NCBI GenBank assembly: GCA_019695035.1
Contig: JAIBAU010000019.1
Coordinates: 1 to 54,518, forward strand
Reading direction: 5' to 3'
DNA from: Caulobacteraceae bacterium
Lineage (GTDB): Bacteria; Pseudomonadota; Alphaproteobacteria; Caulobacterales; Caulobacteraceae
Length of the DNA: 54,518 nt
Of this stretch, positions 17,020 to 26,198 are shown piece by piece. Positions within the stretch are counted from its first letter, which is position 1, and every line of letters begins with the position of its first letter. Both the position numbers and the translations under genes were made by a program. The notes beneath the pieces were generated by a model. It had not been told where the DNA came from and made no database searches. It saw nothing but the letters and a program-made list of their open reading frames with translations.

Positions 17020-17433
17020 ATGGAACGTTCGCTCGCTGCGTCAGCGCTAGCGTCGCTGGCCCTGGCCCTCGCCGTCGCCGGACTTGCGCCCGCCGCGCCG
17101 GCCCTGTCCGCTCCGCTGAAGGGCGACCCCGTGCGCGGCAAGCAGGTCTACGGACGCCGCTGTTCTGGCTGTCACACTCTCGTCCGGAACGGCGAAGGCC
17201 CGCGACATCTCCACGTCTACGGCGCCCGCGCGGGCAGTGTGCCCGACTACGACTACAGCGAAGCCCTTGCCGGCTCGAACATCGTCTGGGACGAGGTCAC
17301 TCTCGACCGCTGGCTGGCCGATCCGGAGGCCCTGATCCCTGGCCAGGGCATGGGTTATCAGGTTCGCTCCGCCCGCGACCGCGCCGACATCATCGCCTAT
17401 CTGAAGAGCTTCTACCGGCCCGGGCGCCGCTAG
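17020..17433 (+). CDS. Periplasmic class I cytochrome c
   Basis: 137 residues: signal peptide at about 1-30 (ending APALSA), then GDPVRGKQVYGRRC with the haem motif C48-S-G-C51-H52, a c-type core (GSVPDYDYSEALAGSN, WDEVTLDRWLADPEALIPGQGM) and the likely methionine ligand in GQGMGYQV. A terminal helix DRADIIAYLKSFY is typical of small soluble cytochromes c (c2/cycA type), electron carriers between complex III and terminal oxidases or other redox partners. Partner unknown. The GGGGGA site sits just before ATG 17020. Its TAG is shared through CTAG with the convergent dihydroorotase. Confidence 0.9.
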   Translation: MERSLAASALASLALALAVAGLAPAAPALSAPLKGDPVRGKQVYGRRCSGCHTLVRNGEGPRHLHVYGARAGSVPDYDYSEALAGSNIVWDEVTLDRWLADPEALIPGQGMGYQVRSARDRADIIAYLKSFYRPGRR

Positions 17434-18764
17434 GCTCCCAGCGTCTCCTGGAACCTGACCGGGCGACCCTGGGCGGCTGCCGCTAGCTCACCTTCACGCA
17501 TGACTACCCTGCCCCGCACGACGGTGGCCCTGGGGACTCCGCGCAGCTCCATGTCCACGAACGGGGTCCAGCCGCAGCGGCTGGCCATGTCCTCATGACG
17601 CATCACCTGGGTCGCCTTCAGGTCGACGATGCTCAGGTCCGCGTCCCAGCCTTCCGCCATGCGGCCCTTCCCCGCAATGCCGAAAACCCTCTGCGCCCCG
17701 TGGCTCGTCAGGTCGATGAAGCGTTCCAGCGTCATGCGGCCCCGGGCCACGTGGTCCAGCATCACCGGCACGAGGGTCTGCACGCCCGGCATGCCGGATG
17801 GCGACGCCGGATAGGGTCTCGCCTTCTCTTCCAGGGTATGGGGCGCGTGGTCCGAGCCGATGACGTCAGCGACCCCTTGCTCGATCCCCCACCACAGGCC
17901 GGCGCGGTGGACGGCGTCGCGGATCGGCGGGTTCATCTGCGCCAGTCCCTTCAGCCGCTCGTAGGCCTCGGGCCCCTCAAGGGTCAGATGTTGCGGCGTC
18001 ACCTCGACCGTGGCGACGTCCTTGTGGTCGGCCAGAAAACGGATCTCGTCGGCCGTGGTCACGTGCAGGACATGGATGCGCTTGCCATGGGCCCGCGCCA
18101 GCCGGACCAGACGTTCCGTGGATTGTAGGGCCGACTGCGCGTCACGCACCTCCGGGTGGCTGGTCCAGTCCCCGGTCCGGGCCAGGGGCCGACGCTCGGC
18201 CAGGCGATACTCGTCTTCGGAATGGAAGGTGGCGCGCCGATTGGTGTGTTTCAGCACATTGGCCACGCCGTCATCGTCCGGCACCAGCAAGGTGCCGGTC
18301 GAGGCGCCCATGAACACCTTTACCCCGCAGCAGCCCGGAAGGCGTTCCAGCTCGCCGAGGAACGGCGCGTTCTCGTGCGTGCCGCCCACATAGAAGGCGT
18401 GGTCGCACCACATCCGGTCGCGCGCCCGCGCGAGCTTGTCGGCCAGAGCGTCCGCGTCGGTGGTCGTCGGCTCGGTGTTGGGCATCTCGAACACCGCCGT
18501 GACGCCGCCGAGGACCGCCGCCCGCGACCCCGTCTCAAGGTCTTCCTTCCACTCGAGACCCGGTTCGCGAAAGTGCACCTGGGTGTCGATCACCCCCGGC
18601 AGGACGGTCAGCCCCGTGGCGTCGAACACTTCCGCGGCGCTGGCCTGCGCGAGGTCCCCGACCTCCACGATGCGGCCGTCGCGGACGCCGACGTCGGCAG
18701 GGCCCCGGCCGGCGTGGTTGGCCACCTCGCCGCCACGGACGATCAGATCGAATGTCTTGGCCAA
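17430..18764 (-). CDS. pyrC: Dihydroorotase (amidohydrolase superfamily)
   Basis: 444 residues. Metal site: VIDTQVHFREPG (HxH-like), the carboxylated lysine in CGVKVFMGASTG, HVLHVTTADE, and GSDHAPHTLEEKARPYPASPSG with the catalytic Asp. EDLETGSRAAVLGGVTAVFEMPNT is characteristic of this dihydroorotase subgroup, which catalyses the reversible cyclisation of carbamoyl aspartate in pyrimidine synthesis. The related allantoinases and hydantoinases share the fold, but the FREPGLEWKEDLETGS block favours dihydroorotase. No pyrB (aspartate transcarbamoylase) is adjacent; the upstream neighbour, 13 bases away, is a glycosyltransferase gene. Confidence 0.88.
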   Translation of the reverse strand: MAKTFDLIVRGGEVANHAGRGPADVGVRDGRIVEVGDLAQASAAEVFDATGLTVLPGVIDTQVHFREPGLEWKEDLETGSRAAVLGGVTAVFEMPNTEPTTTDADALADKLARARDRMWCDHAFYVGGTHENAPFLGELERLPGCCGVKVFMGASTGTLLVPDDDGVANVLKHTNRRATFHSEDEYRLAERRPLARTGDWTSHPEVRDAQSALQSTERLVRLARAHGKRIHVLHVTTADEIRFLADHKDVATVEVTPQHLTLEGPEAYERLKGLAQMNPPIRDAVHRAGLWWGIEQGVADVIGSDHAPHTLEEKARPYPASPSGMPGVQTLVPVMLDHVARGRMTLERFIDLTSHGAQRVFGIAGKGRMAEGWDADLSIVDLKATQVMRHEDMASRCGWTPFVDMELRGVPRATVVRGRVVMREGELAAAAQGRPVRFQETLGA

Positions 18765-18777
18765 AACGGCCTCCGGG

Positions 18778-19764
18778 TCAGGCTTCCGTGTCCGCGAACA
18801 GCTTCAACGCCGCTTCCACGACCGTGTCCACAGGCACGTCATACATGTGATTGATGGTCTGGTTCAGCCGGGGATCGTGCTTGCGGAACTCTTCCATGGA
18901 TTTGGGACCGCGCACGGACATGCGGCCCGGCCCCCAGGGACCTTCAAGGGTCTCGTCCGAGGGACCAAACACCCCCAGCACCGCGGGCACGTTCGCGGCC
19001 ACCGCGAGATGCGTCCAGATGGAGTCGTTGCCGACGTACATCCGGGCGCGCTTCAGCAGGGCGCAGGTCTGCAGGCGGTCAAGCTTGCCCTGCGCCTCGA
19101 TCAGGCGCTCACGGGGGACCGTCATCCGGATCGTATGGGCGGCCTCGCGATCCTCTTCGGTCCCCACGATGAGCAGGCGGCCGTCCGGCATGGGACCGTC
19201 CGGGCCCAGCAGCGCGCCCGCCACCTTGGCGAAGCGTTCCGGTTGCCAGACCTTGCCGATCCAATCCGATCCGGGACCCACCGCCAGGATCGGGCCCTCG
19301 GCGCGATGCTGTGTCTCGAGAAACGCGCCGACCTCGGCCTCGGTGTCGCCGTCCGTGTAGAGCCAGGGCGCCGGCGGATCGTCCTGGACCTGCAGCACAT
19401 GGGCGGCCTGGATGACCTTGTGGGGAACGGGCTCGCCCTTGGGCCAGGGCTTGCGCTCGGCTCGCCGTCGACGGCTCAGCCAGCCGGACAGGCTGGTTCC
19501 TCTCAGGTCGACCACCAGGCCCCACTTCTCGTTCCGGACGCGGTTCCAGAGCTTGAACCTTTCACCGCCCCCGTCACCCTCGATGACCAGCAGGTCGTCC
19601 AGGTTGGGCATGTCGCGGAACAGCGGCGCTGATGCGTCGGAGCCGACCAGGGTGAAGGTCGCCTGCGGGATCTCCTGGTGCAGCTTGCGCAAGAGGCCGG
19701 ACGACAGGACGGCGTCCTCCGGGCGGGACTCGAGGATGCAGAGAATCGGAAAGGCGGACGCCAT
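18778..19764 (-). CDS. Family 9 glycosyltransferase (heptosyltransferase-like)
   Basis: 328 residues with the two-domain GT-B layout of heptosyltransferases: N-terminal ILCILESRPEDAVLSSGLLRKLHQEIPQ, central LAVGPGSDWIGKVWQPERFAKVAGALLG (the GPGSxWxxKxWP nucleotide-sugar block) and C-terminal ARMYVGNDSIWTHLAVAANVPAVLGVFGPSDE, the typical acceptor/donor loop of GT9. Enzymes of this family add heptose to the LPS core on the inner face of the cytoplasmic membrane. No other LPS gene is nearby, so the sugar is uncertain. It starts ATG 19764, divergent from ygfZ, and dihydroorotase follows after 13 bases. Confidence 0.87.
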   Translation of the reverse strand: MASAFPILCILESRPEDAVLSSGLLRKLHQEIPQATFTLVGSDASAPLFRDMPNLDDLLVIEGDGGGERFKLWNRVRNEKWGLVVDLRGTSLSGWLSRRRRAERKPWPKGEPVPHKVIQAAHVLQVQDDPPAPWLYTDGDTEAEVGAFLETQHRAEGPILAVGPGSDWIGKVWQPERFAKVAGALLGPDGPMPDGRLLIVGTEEDREAAHTIRMTVPRERLIEAQGKLDRLQTCALLKRARMYVGNDSIWTHLAVAANVPAVLGVFGPSDETLEGPWGPGRMSVRGPKSMEEFRKHDPRLNQTINHMYDVPVDTVVEAALKLFADTEA

Positions 19765-19850
19765 GCCCGCGAGCCTACAATGACTCGCGACTTCGGCGCC
19801 GGGTTTTGAGTGGGGTTTGTGGGCGCCGCGTCATGACCTACATCAGCACC

Positions 19851-20639
19851 ATGCCCATCGCCCGCCTCGACAGCCGCAGCCTTGTTCGTGTCGAGGGCCC
19901 CGACTGGCGTTCGTTCCTTCAGGGGCTGCTGAGCCAGGACGTATCGACCCTGGCCGAGGGCGAAGTGCGGTTCGCCGCGCTGCTGACCCCGCAGGGCAAA
20001 ATGCTGTTCGACCTGTTCGTCATCGGTCGGGGTGACGGCGCGCTGCTCGATGTGGCGGCGGATCGGCGCGAGGCCCTGGTCCACCGGCTCGGTCTATACC
20101 GGCTCCGGGCCAACGTGCAGATCACCATGGGCCAGGGCGCAGTCTACGCCAGTTGGGAGCAGTCCCTGCCCGAGGGCGGCCTTGACCCTCGCCTGCCGGT
20201 GCTGGGCTGGCGGCAATACGGCGGGGCGGCCCAGCCGACGGCCGGCGAGGAAGACTACCACGCCTTCAGGCTGGCCCAGGGTGTCCCGGATCCGGCCGCG
20301 GATGCGACCCCGGACAAGACCTTTCCGATCGAGGCCAACTTCGATCTGCTGCACGGGATCGATTTCCGGAAAGGCTGTTTCGTCGGACAGGAAACCACCT
20401 CACGCATGAAGCGCCGCGGCGCGATCAGGAACCGCATGCTGCCGATCAGCTTCCAGGGCCCGCCGCCACCCTTCGGGACAGAGGTGCTGACCGAAGGACT
20501 GCTCCGGGCGGGTGAGGTCCTGACCGGCCGCGATGGCCGGGCCATGGCCTTGCTGCGGGTGGATCGCATCCATGGTCCCCTGACGACGGGGGGGCTCGGT
20601 GCGGTCGTCGACTGGCCGAGATGGATGCCGCGAGACTGA
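19851..20639 (+). CDS. ygfZ: Folate-binding YgfZ/GcvT-like protein
   Basis: 262 residues from the chosen start. The hallmark motif is KGCFVGQETTSRMKRRG (K-G-C-[FY]-x-G-Q-E), with the upstream FDLLHGIDFRKGC and N-terminal GLLSQDVSTL segments typical of COG0354. YgfZ proteins bind tetrahydrofolate and help maintain certain Fe-S enzymes, often with MiaB. Starts at 19806 (TTG), 19833 and 19851 (both ATG) are all in frame and none has a good ribosome site; MPIARLDSRSLVRVEG begins where family homology begins. It lies 14 bases upstream of tag. Confidence 0.88.
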   Translation: MPIARLDSRSLVRVEGPDWRSFLQGLLSQDVSTLAEGEVRFAALLTPQGKMLFDLFVIGRGDGALLDVAADRREALVHRLGLYRLRANVQITMGQGAVYASWEQSLPEGGLDPRLPVLGWRQYGGAAQPTAGEEDYHAFRLAQGVPDPAADATPDKTFPIEANFDLLHGIDFRKGCFVGQETTSRMKRRGAIRNRMLPISFQGPPPPFGTEVLTEGLLRAGEVLTGRDGRAMALLRVDRIHGPLTTGGLGAVVDWPRWMPRD

Positions 20640-20653
20640 ACTAGGATCGCCCC

Positions 20654-21247
20654 ATGAACTCCCACCCGATTCGCTGCCCCTGGCCCAGGGACGACCCGCA
20701 GTACTGTGCCTACCACGATGAGGAATGGGGCGTGCCCGAGTACGACAGCCGCGCGCTGTGGGAAAAGCTCGTGCTCGATGGTTTCCAGGCCGGCCTGGCG
20801 TGGATCACCATCCTCAGGAAGCGTGACAACTTCCGCCACGCGTTCGATGGCTTCGATCCGGAAAAGGTTGCTCGCTACGGCGACGCCGACCGCGCCCGCC
20901 TGATGGCCGACGCCGGCATCATCCGCTCCAACGCCAAGATCGACATGGCCATCAACGGCGCGCGCCTGTTCCTCGACATGCGCGAGCGGGGCGAGGACTT
21001 CTCGGAATTCTGCTGGGGCTTCATGCCGCAGGGCCGTCCGTTGCAGAACCGGTTCACCCCGGAGACCGGGATCCCGGCCCAGACGCCGCTGGCTGTCGAG
21101 GTCTCGAAAGCCCTAAAGGCCAAGGGGTTCAAGTTTGTCGGACCGGTCATCGTCTACGCCTGGATGGAGGCGGTGGGCATGGTCAACGACCACCTGACGA
21201 CCTGCTTCCGTCATGCCGAATGCGAGGCTATGGGCAGGGAGAGATGA
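20654..21247 (+). CDS. tag: DNA-3-methyladenine glycosylase I
   Basis: 197 residues. Removes 3-methyladenine from alkylated DNA as the first step of base-excision repair. The Tag signature is complete: [25 protein letters not shown] at the N-terminus, [38 protein letters not shown], and the C-terminal [14 protein letters not shown]. The N-terminal Cys and C-terminal His/Cys residues are those that bind the structural zinc in this family. ATG 20654 is preceded by AGGAT. Its TGA overlaps the rnhB ATG (ATGA), so ygfZ-tag-rnhB probably form one unit. Confidence 0.95.
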   Translation: MNSHPIRCPWPRDDPQYCAYHDEEWGVPEYDSRALWEKLVLDGFQAGLAWITILRKRDNFRHAFDGFDPEKVARYGDADRARLMADAGIIRSNAKIDMAINGARLFLDMRERGEDFSEFCWGFMPQGRPLQNRFTPETGIPAQTPLAVEVSKALKAKGFKFVGPVIVYAWMEAVGMVNDHLTTCFRHAECEAMGRER

Positions 21248-21948
21248 CGAGCGCCGCCACAGCCAATGCAAAGCCGAAGCGCCGCAAGGGGCCGCACTAC
21301 CGGCTGGAGAAGGCGTGCGGCGACGTGCTGGTCTGCGGCGTGGACGAGGCGGGACGCGGGCCCTGGGCGGGGCCGGTCGTCGCCGCCGCCGTGATCCTCA
21401 ATCCAAGGAAGGTGCCCAAGGGACTCGACGACTCCAAGAAGCTGACCGCGCAACGTCGCGAGGAGCTGGAAGAGGAGATCAAGACCAAGGCGGTGTGTTG
21501 GGCGGTGGGCTCGTGCGATGTCGAGGAGATCGGCCAGCTGAACATCCTCCATGCGTCGGGCCGCGCGATGCTGCGCGCCGTCGAGCAGTTGGCGCCCCAA
21601 CCCGTCGTTGCGCTGCTGGACGGCAACTACCGCTTTCCCATGCCCTGCGAGGTCCGCACCGTGGTCGGGGGAGACGCCTTGTCCGTGTCGATCGCCGCGG
21701 CCTCGATCCTTGCCAAGGTGGAGCGCGACCGGCGCATGGTGGCTTATGACGGCGAGTTCCCCGGCTACGGTTTCGCCCAGCACAAGGGGTACGGAGTGCC
21801 GCAGCACGCGGCGGCCCTGAAGGCGTTGGGACCCACTCCCCTCCACCGGCTCTCCTTCCCGCGCCTGCGGCGCGTCCTGGGGCTGGACCAGCTGGAACTG
21901 GACTTTGGGTTCTCGGATGGCGAGCCGGTTGGGGAAGACGCCGCCTAG
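21244..21948 (+). CDS. rnhB: Ribonuclease HII
   Basis: 234 residues from ATG 21244. Cleaves RNA in RNA-DNA hybrids, including single ribonucleotides in DNA. Motifs: [22 protein letters not shown] with D34-E35, [27 protein letters not shown] with the third acid, and [17 protein letters not shown] with the fourth. [15 protein letters not shown] near the C-terminus is also typical. I chose the ATGA overlap with tag rather than an upstream in-frame start at 21220. The gene ends in a CTAG shared with the convergent small membrane protein gene. rnhB directly upstream of ccrM also agrees with Caulobacter gene order as I remember it. Confidence 0.95.
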   Translation: MTSAATANAKPKRRKGPHYRLEKACGDVLVCGVDEAGRGPWAGPVVAAAVILNPRKVPKGLDDSKKLTAQRREELEEEIKTKAVCWAVGSCDVEEIGQLNILHASGRAMLRAVEQLAPQPVVALLDGNYRFPMPCEVRTVVGGDALSVSIAAASILAKVERDRRMVAYDGEFPGYGFAQHKGYGVPQHAAALKALGPTPLHRLSFPRLRRVLGLDQLELDFGFSDGEPVGEDAA

Positions 21949-22163
21949 CCCGCCATCCAGGCGCCGCACAGCGCGCCGGCGATGAGGAACAGAACCGCAC
22001 CGCCCGCGGCCACCAAGTGCCGCGCGGGAATGTCCGTCTCCCGCTGCGACCAGACGAGGGCGTCGTGGAAAACCGGCGCGCGCGGCGCGCCCTTATCCTT
22101 TGCGGGAATGAGCGCATTGGCCTCGCGGTAGGCCTGATGGGCGGACTGGACGACGGCGTTCAC
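21945..22163 (-). CDS. Small tail-anchored membrane protein, unknown
   Basis: 72 residues with a polar N-terminal region ([20 protein letters not shown]) and one C-terminal hydrophobic helix ([21 protein letters not shown]), so probably tail-anchored. I do not recognise a family. It reads away from ccrM and shares its 149-bp promoter region, including the CtrA-like box and GANTC sites; whether those also control it is unknown. Its stop and that of convergent rnhB share CTAG. Confidence 0.65.
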   Translation of the reverse strand: MNAVVQSAHQAYREANALIPAKDKGAPRAPVFHDALVWSQRETDIPARHLVAAGGAVLFLIAGALCGAWMAG

Positions 22164-22253
22164 GGGTTGGCTCCTGTATCCGACCCCGACCGTTCGGCTG
22201 AACGTCGAAGTCCGCCCAGCCGTTCCCCTCCCTTCGGCGCGGCAAAGGTTAAT

Positions 22254-22269
22254 TTAAATCGGCGTTTAC
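22254..22269 (+). promoter_or_regulatory. CtrA-like binding site upstream of ccrM
   Basis: TTAA at 22254-22257, a 7-base spacer, then TTTAC at 22265-22269; the CtrA consensus is TTAA-N7-TTAAC, so one base differs. A further TTAA at 22249-22252 precedes it. Located 44 bases before the ccrM ATG. Confidence 0.65.
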
Positions 22270-22272
22270 CCA

Positions 22273-23386
<1,114 letters not shown>

Positions 23387-24445
23387 TCACCCAGACCCCG
23401 GAGCCTTGAGGCCAAGCCTCGCCGCCTTCAGAAACACGCTGGGCAGAGCCCCGAGGTCGTCGGGTTCGCCGAGGAGAGACCCACGTGGCGCGACGGCCTT
23501 CGCGCGGTAAACGCGCAGGCTCAGGGCAAAGTGGGTGAAGACGTGTTCGATCACGCCTTGATCGCGCCAGGGGCCGGCGACCGGCGCAAGCGCGACGGCT
23601 TCCTCGTCGCTGAACGGCTGGGCTCGCCACTCGCTGGTCGGCAACCCGAGCATGCCCCCCAACAGACCCTTCGCCGGGCGGCGGATCAGTACAATGCGCC
23701 CCGCGTCCTCGATCAGCCAGGCGACGCCGTGGCGCCTGGGGCGTGCAGCCTTTGGGGCCTTGCGCGGAAAGCTGTCCTGGTCGCCGCGCGCGAAAGCGGC
23801 GCAGTCGGGCGCAACCGGACAGCGGTCGCACAAAGGCCCTCGAGGGCGACAGACCGTCGCGCCCAGGTCCATCAGGGCCTGCGCCCAATCTCCGGGCCGA
23901 TCCGCCTCGACCAGCCGAGCCGCCAGCGACTTCAGTTCAGTTTTGCTCGCAGGCGACGGCGTCTCCACGGCGTAGAGCCGCGACACCACCCGCTCGACAT
24001 TTCCGTCGACGACGTTGGCGGGCCGGTCAAAGGCGATGGCCGCGACGGCGGCGGCCGTGTAGGCGCCGACCCCCGGCAGGCCGAGCAGCTCCGCTTCGGT
24101 GTCCGGAAAGTCTCCGCCATGGCGCTCCACGACCGCCCGCGCGCAGGCCAGGAGGTTCCGGGCGCGTGCGTAGTAGCCGAGCCCGGCCCACGCCGCCATG
24201 ACCTCGCCGTCGTCCGCTGCGGCCAGATCCCTGACCGTGGGCCAGACCGTCGTGAACCGCAGGAAGTAGGGTGTCGCATGCGGCACGGTAGTCTGCTGCA
24301 GCATCACCTCGGACAGCCATACGCGGTACGGGTCGGCGCGAAAGCCGCGGGCTTGGTCGCGAGGGCCCACGCGCCAGGCCAGGTCCCGGCCTTGGGCGTC
24401 GTACCAGTCGAGCAGCTTGCGGCGGAAAGCCGGGACGTCACGCAT
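23387..24445 (-). CDS. mutY: A/G-specific adenine DNA glycosylase
   Basis: 352 residues. Removes adenine mispaired with 8-oxoguanine. The HhH-GPD core is clear: DPYRVWLSEVMLQQTTVPHATPYF (catalytic Glu), LPGVGAYTAAAVAAIAFDRPANVVDGNVERV (helix-hairpin-helix and catalytic Asp). The 4Fe-4S loop C-x6-C-x2-C-x5-C is CRPRGPLCDRCPVAPDC. The C-terminal Nudix-like 8-oxoG reader contains RPAKGLLGGMLGLPTSEW and EHVFTHFALSLRVY. Start ATG 24445 (MRDVPAFRRKLL) is preferred to an upstream in-frame start that adds 27 non-homologous residues. Only 22 bases separate it from the divergent dciA start. Confidence 0.95.
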   Translation of the reverse strand: MRDVPAFRRKLLDWYDAQGRDLAWRVGPRDQARGFRADPYRVWLSEVMLQQTTVPHATPYFLRFTTVWPTVRDLAAADDGEVMAAWAGLGYYARARNLLACARAVVERHGGDFPDTEAELLGLPGVGAYTAAAVAAIAFDRPANVVDGNVERVVSRLYAVETPSPASKTELKSLAARLVEADRPGDWAQALMDLGATVCRPRGPLCDRCPVAPDCAAFARGDQDSFPRKAPKAARPRRHGVAWLIEDAGRIVLIRRPAKGLLGGMLGLPTSEWRAQPFSDEEAVALAPVAGPWRDQGVIEHVFTHFALSLRVYRAKAVAPRGSLLGEPDDLGALPSVFLKAARLGLKAPGSG

Positions 24446-24467
24446 CGGTTCGGGGTATACAGCCTTG

Positions 24468-25001
24468 ATGCCCCGTCGCCTCCCCACCACGATCGAAGCC
24501 GCCGCGATTCTGGCCCGCAAGCGCACGCGCCCTGCGCACCGGTCTGCGCCGACGGCCGGGCGTCACATGAACAAGGTGATCAAGGCCCTGGACGAGCAGT
24601 TCGGAAAGGGCGTCGGCGCCCTTGCCGCGCGCTGGCGCGAGATCGTTGGCGAGACCCTGGCCCGCCGCACCGAGCCAGCCAAGGTGTCCAAACCCCGCTC
24701 CGGCGGCGGTGCGACCCTTGAAATCAAGGTCGACGGACCGGCGGCGGCTCTCATTCAGCACCAGTCCGGCGAGATCCTGGAACGGGTGAACCTGTTCCTC
24801 GGCAAGGGCAGCGTCGAGAAGCTGCGCATCGTGCAGGGACCGGTGAAGGGCGCCGCCCAGTCCGCGGCCAGGCCCCGCGCCCGCCGCAACGCTCCTATTG
24901 ATGCGGCGCGCGAAGCGGAACTGCGGGCCTCCCTGAGCGATGCGCCCGAGGGCCTGCGCGAGGCCCTCGAACGTCTTGGCCGCGGGGCGCTGCGCGACTG
25001 A
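24468..25001 (+). CDS. dciA: DUF721 / DciA-family protein (replicative helicase loader family)
   Basis: 177 residues. The DUF721 domain spans about 30-120: NKVIKALDEQFGKGVGALAARWREIVGETLARRTEPAKV followed by ATLEIKVDGPAAALIQHQSGEILERVNLFLG, the KH-like alpha/beta fold of DciA. The C-terminal third is basic and Ala/Arg-rich, then helical. DciA proteins help load the replicative helicase DnaB where DnaC is absent; the function here is inferred from the family. The conserved order mutY - DUF721 - dsbA - smc in alphaproteobacteria supports the assignment. It begins 22 bases from divergent mutY, and no ribosome site is obvious before ATG 24468. Confidence 0.8.
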   Translation: MPRRLPTTIEAAAILARKRTRPAHRSAPTAGRHMNKVIKALDEQFGKGVGALAARWREIVGETLARRTEPAKVSKPRSGGGATLEIKVDGPAAALIQHQSGEILERVNLFLGKGSVEKLRIVQGPVKGAAQSAARPRARRNAPIDAAREAELRASLSDAPEGLREALERLGRGALRD

Positions 25002-25005
25002 AAGC

Positions 25006-25365
25006 CTAGTGGATCGTGTCCCCGGCGTCGCCGATCACCCACCAGCTGACGGCGCAGACGTTCACGTTGCGGTGCACGTATTCCTTGCGGTCCGCCATGA
25101 CGATCTTGAGGTCGTACTGGCATTCGTTGGTGCCGTTGTCGATGACAGCGCCCCGGCTGGTCCCCGAGGGGATCGTCTCGCTGCCCAGCAGGTCTTCCTC
25201 CCAGCTGTCCGAGGTGACGGGAGAGGCATAGAGCTCGTTGACTGCGATCGTGGAGAGGTTCTCCACGACCACGCGGCGGTTCTTGCCGTCATTGGCCGCC
25301 TGGGCGGAAAAGGCCGCGGCGGCTGAAATCAGGGCGGCGGCGGCGAAGATGGCGAGGCGTTTCAT
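25006..25365 (-). CDS. Small secreted protein of the SWEEDxLG type, unknown function
   Basis: 119 residues: signal peptide at 1-23 (MKRLAIFAAAALISAAAAFS AQA), then a small beta-rich domain containing SWEEDLLG at 54-61, a GTS turn and C82-x-Y-D-L-K with a second cysteine at C104, probably a disulfide. The gene at 48930 encodes a clear paralog with the same signal-peptide opening, spacing and cysteines. I recall a wider family of alphaproteobacterial exported proteins with W-x-x-D-x-L-G then C-x-[YW]-D-[LM]-[RK], often left as hypothetical. AGGGAGAG precedes ATG 25365. It is divergent from the first dsbA gene by 200 bp and convergent with dciA with a 4-base gap. Confidence 0.8.
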   Translation of the reverse strand: MKRLAIFAAAALISAAAAFSAQAANDGKNRRVVVENLSTIAVNELYASPVTSDSWEEDLLGSETIPSGTSRGAVIDNGTNECQYDLKIVMADRKEYVHRNVNVCAVSWWVIGDAGDTIH

Positions 25366-25565
25366 GGTCTCTCCCTTTGCCCGGGCGGGGCGACTCTACG
25401 GTGACGCCAGAATATCGCTGCATTGAGGCGTAGCAATTCATCTGGGGACGCCTTCGATCGCCCCCGTTGACAAAAAGCCGCCGCGCTTGTTCTCGACTGT
25501 AGGGACGCGATGCCCGACAAGGGGAATCGCGCTTGAATAGCCAACTGCCGAAGGGGAGACCCCGA

Positions 25566-26192
25566 ATGGGTCCGATTGCCCGCCGCACCGTTCTCGCTTC
25601 CGCCGCCGCGCTCGCGTTCGGCCTCACGGCCTGCAAGGGCTCAGGTGGGTCTGACGCCGATGTCAGCGCCGACATGAGCCTCGGTCCGGCCGACGCCAAG
25701 GTGACCGTCATCGAGTACGCGTCGCCGACCTGCCCGCACTGCGCGCACTGGAACGAAGAGGTCTTCGGCCCCTTCAAGGCCAAGTATATCGACACCGGCA
25801 AGGTTCGGTACGTTCTGCGCGAGGCGATGATCCACGGCCCGCCGGATGCGGCGGTGTTCCTGCTGGCTCGCTGCGCCGGCAAGGACAAGTACTTCTCGGT
25901 CGTGGACGGCGCATGGCGCACGCTCCCCGAACTGAACCAGTCGCAGGACGTGCGCGGCTGGGTGATGCGCCTCGGCCAGTCGACAGGCATGAGCGAGGCC
26001 GACATCAACAAGTGCATCACCGACCAGAAGGCGCTCGACGCGCTCAATGAGCGCTACACCAAGGAGATGAAGGAGTTCGACGTTCAGTACACGCCGACCT
26101 TCGTCATCAACGGCAAGAAGATCGAGACCCCTGCCCCGCCCACCCTCGCGGAGCTGTCGGCGATCATCGATCCGCTGCTGGCGGCGAAGTAG
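25566..26192 (+). CDS. DsbA-family thiol-disulfide oxidoreductase, probable lipoprotein
   Basis: 208 residues. N-terminal MGPIARRTVLASAAALAFGL then T-A-C23, a good lipobox, so the mature protein is probably lipid-anchored. The thioredoxin fold follows, with C56-P-H-C59 in YASPTCPHCAHW and the cis-proline segment YTPTFVINGKKI. DsbA-type proteins oxidise or isomerise cysteine pairs in periplasmic proteins. ATG 25566 has AGGGGAGA upstream; a TTG at 25533 is in frame but would spoil the signal. A second DsbA-like gene follows after 6 bases, then smc. Upstream, a TTGACA at 25467 may belong to its promoter. Confidence 0.9.
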   Translation: MGPIARRTVLASAAALAFGLTACKGSGGSDADVSADMSLGPADAKVTVIEYASPTCPHCAHWNEEVFGPFKAKYIDTGKVRYVLREAMIHGPPDAAVFLLARCAGKDKYFSVVDGAWRTLPELNQSQDVRGWVMRLGQSTGMSEADINKCITDQKALDALNERYTKEMKEFDVQYTPTFVINGKKIETPAPPTLAELSAIIDPLLAAK

Positions 26193-26198
26193 GCCGTC

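Noticed and set aside
15405-17141. 578-codon minus-strand ORF opposite the cysteine-repeat gene
   Set aside because: Gly/Arg/Ala-rich antisense frame with no signal or motif; the plus strand has a signal peptide, ribosome site and terminator.
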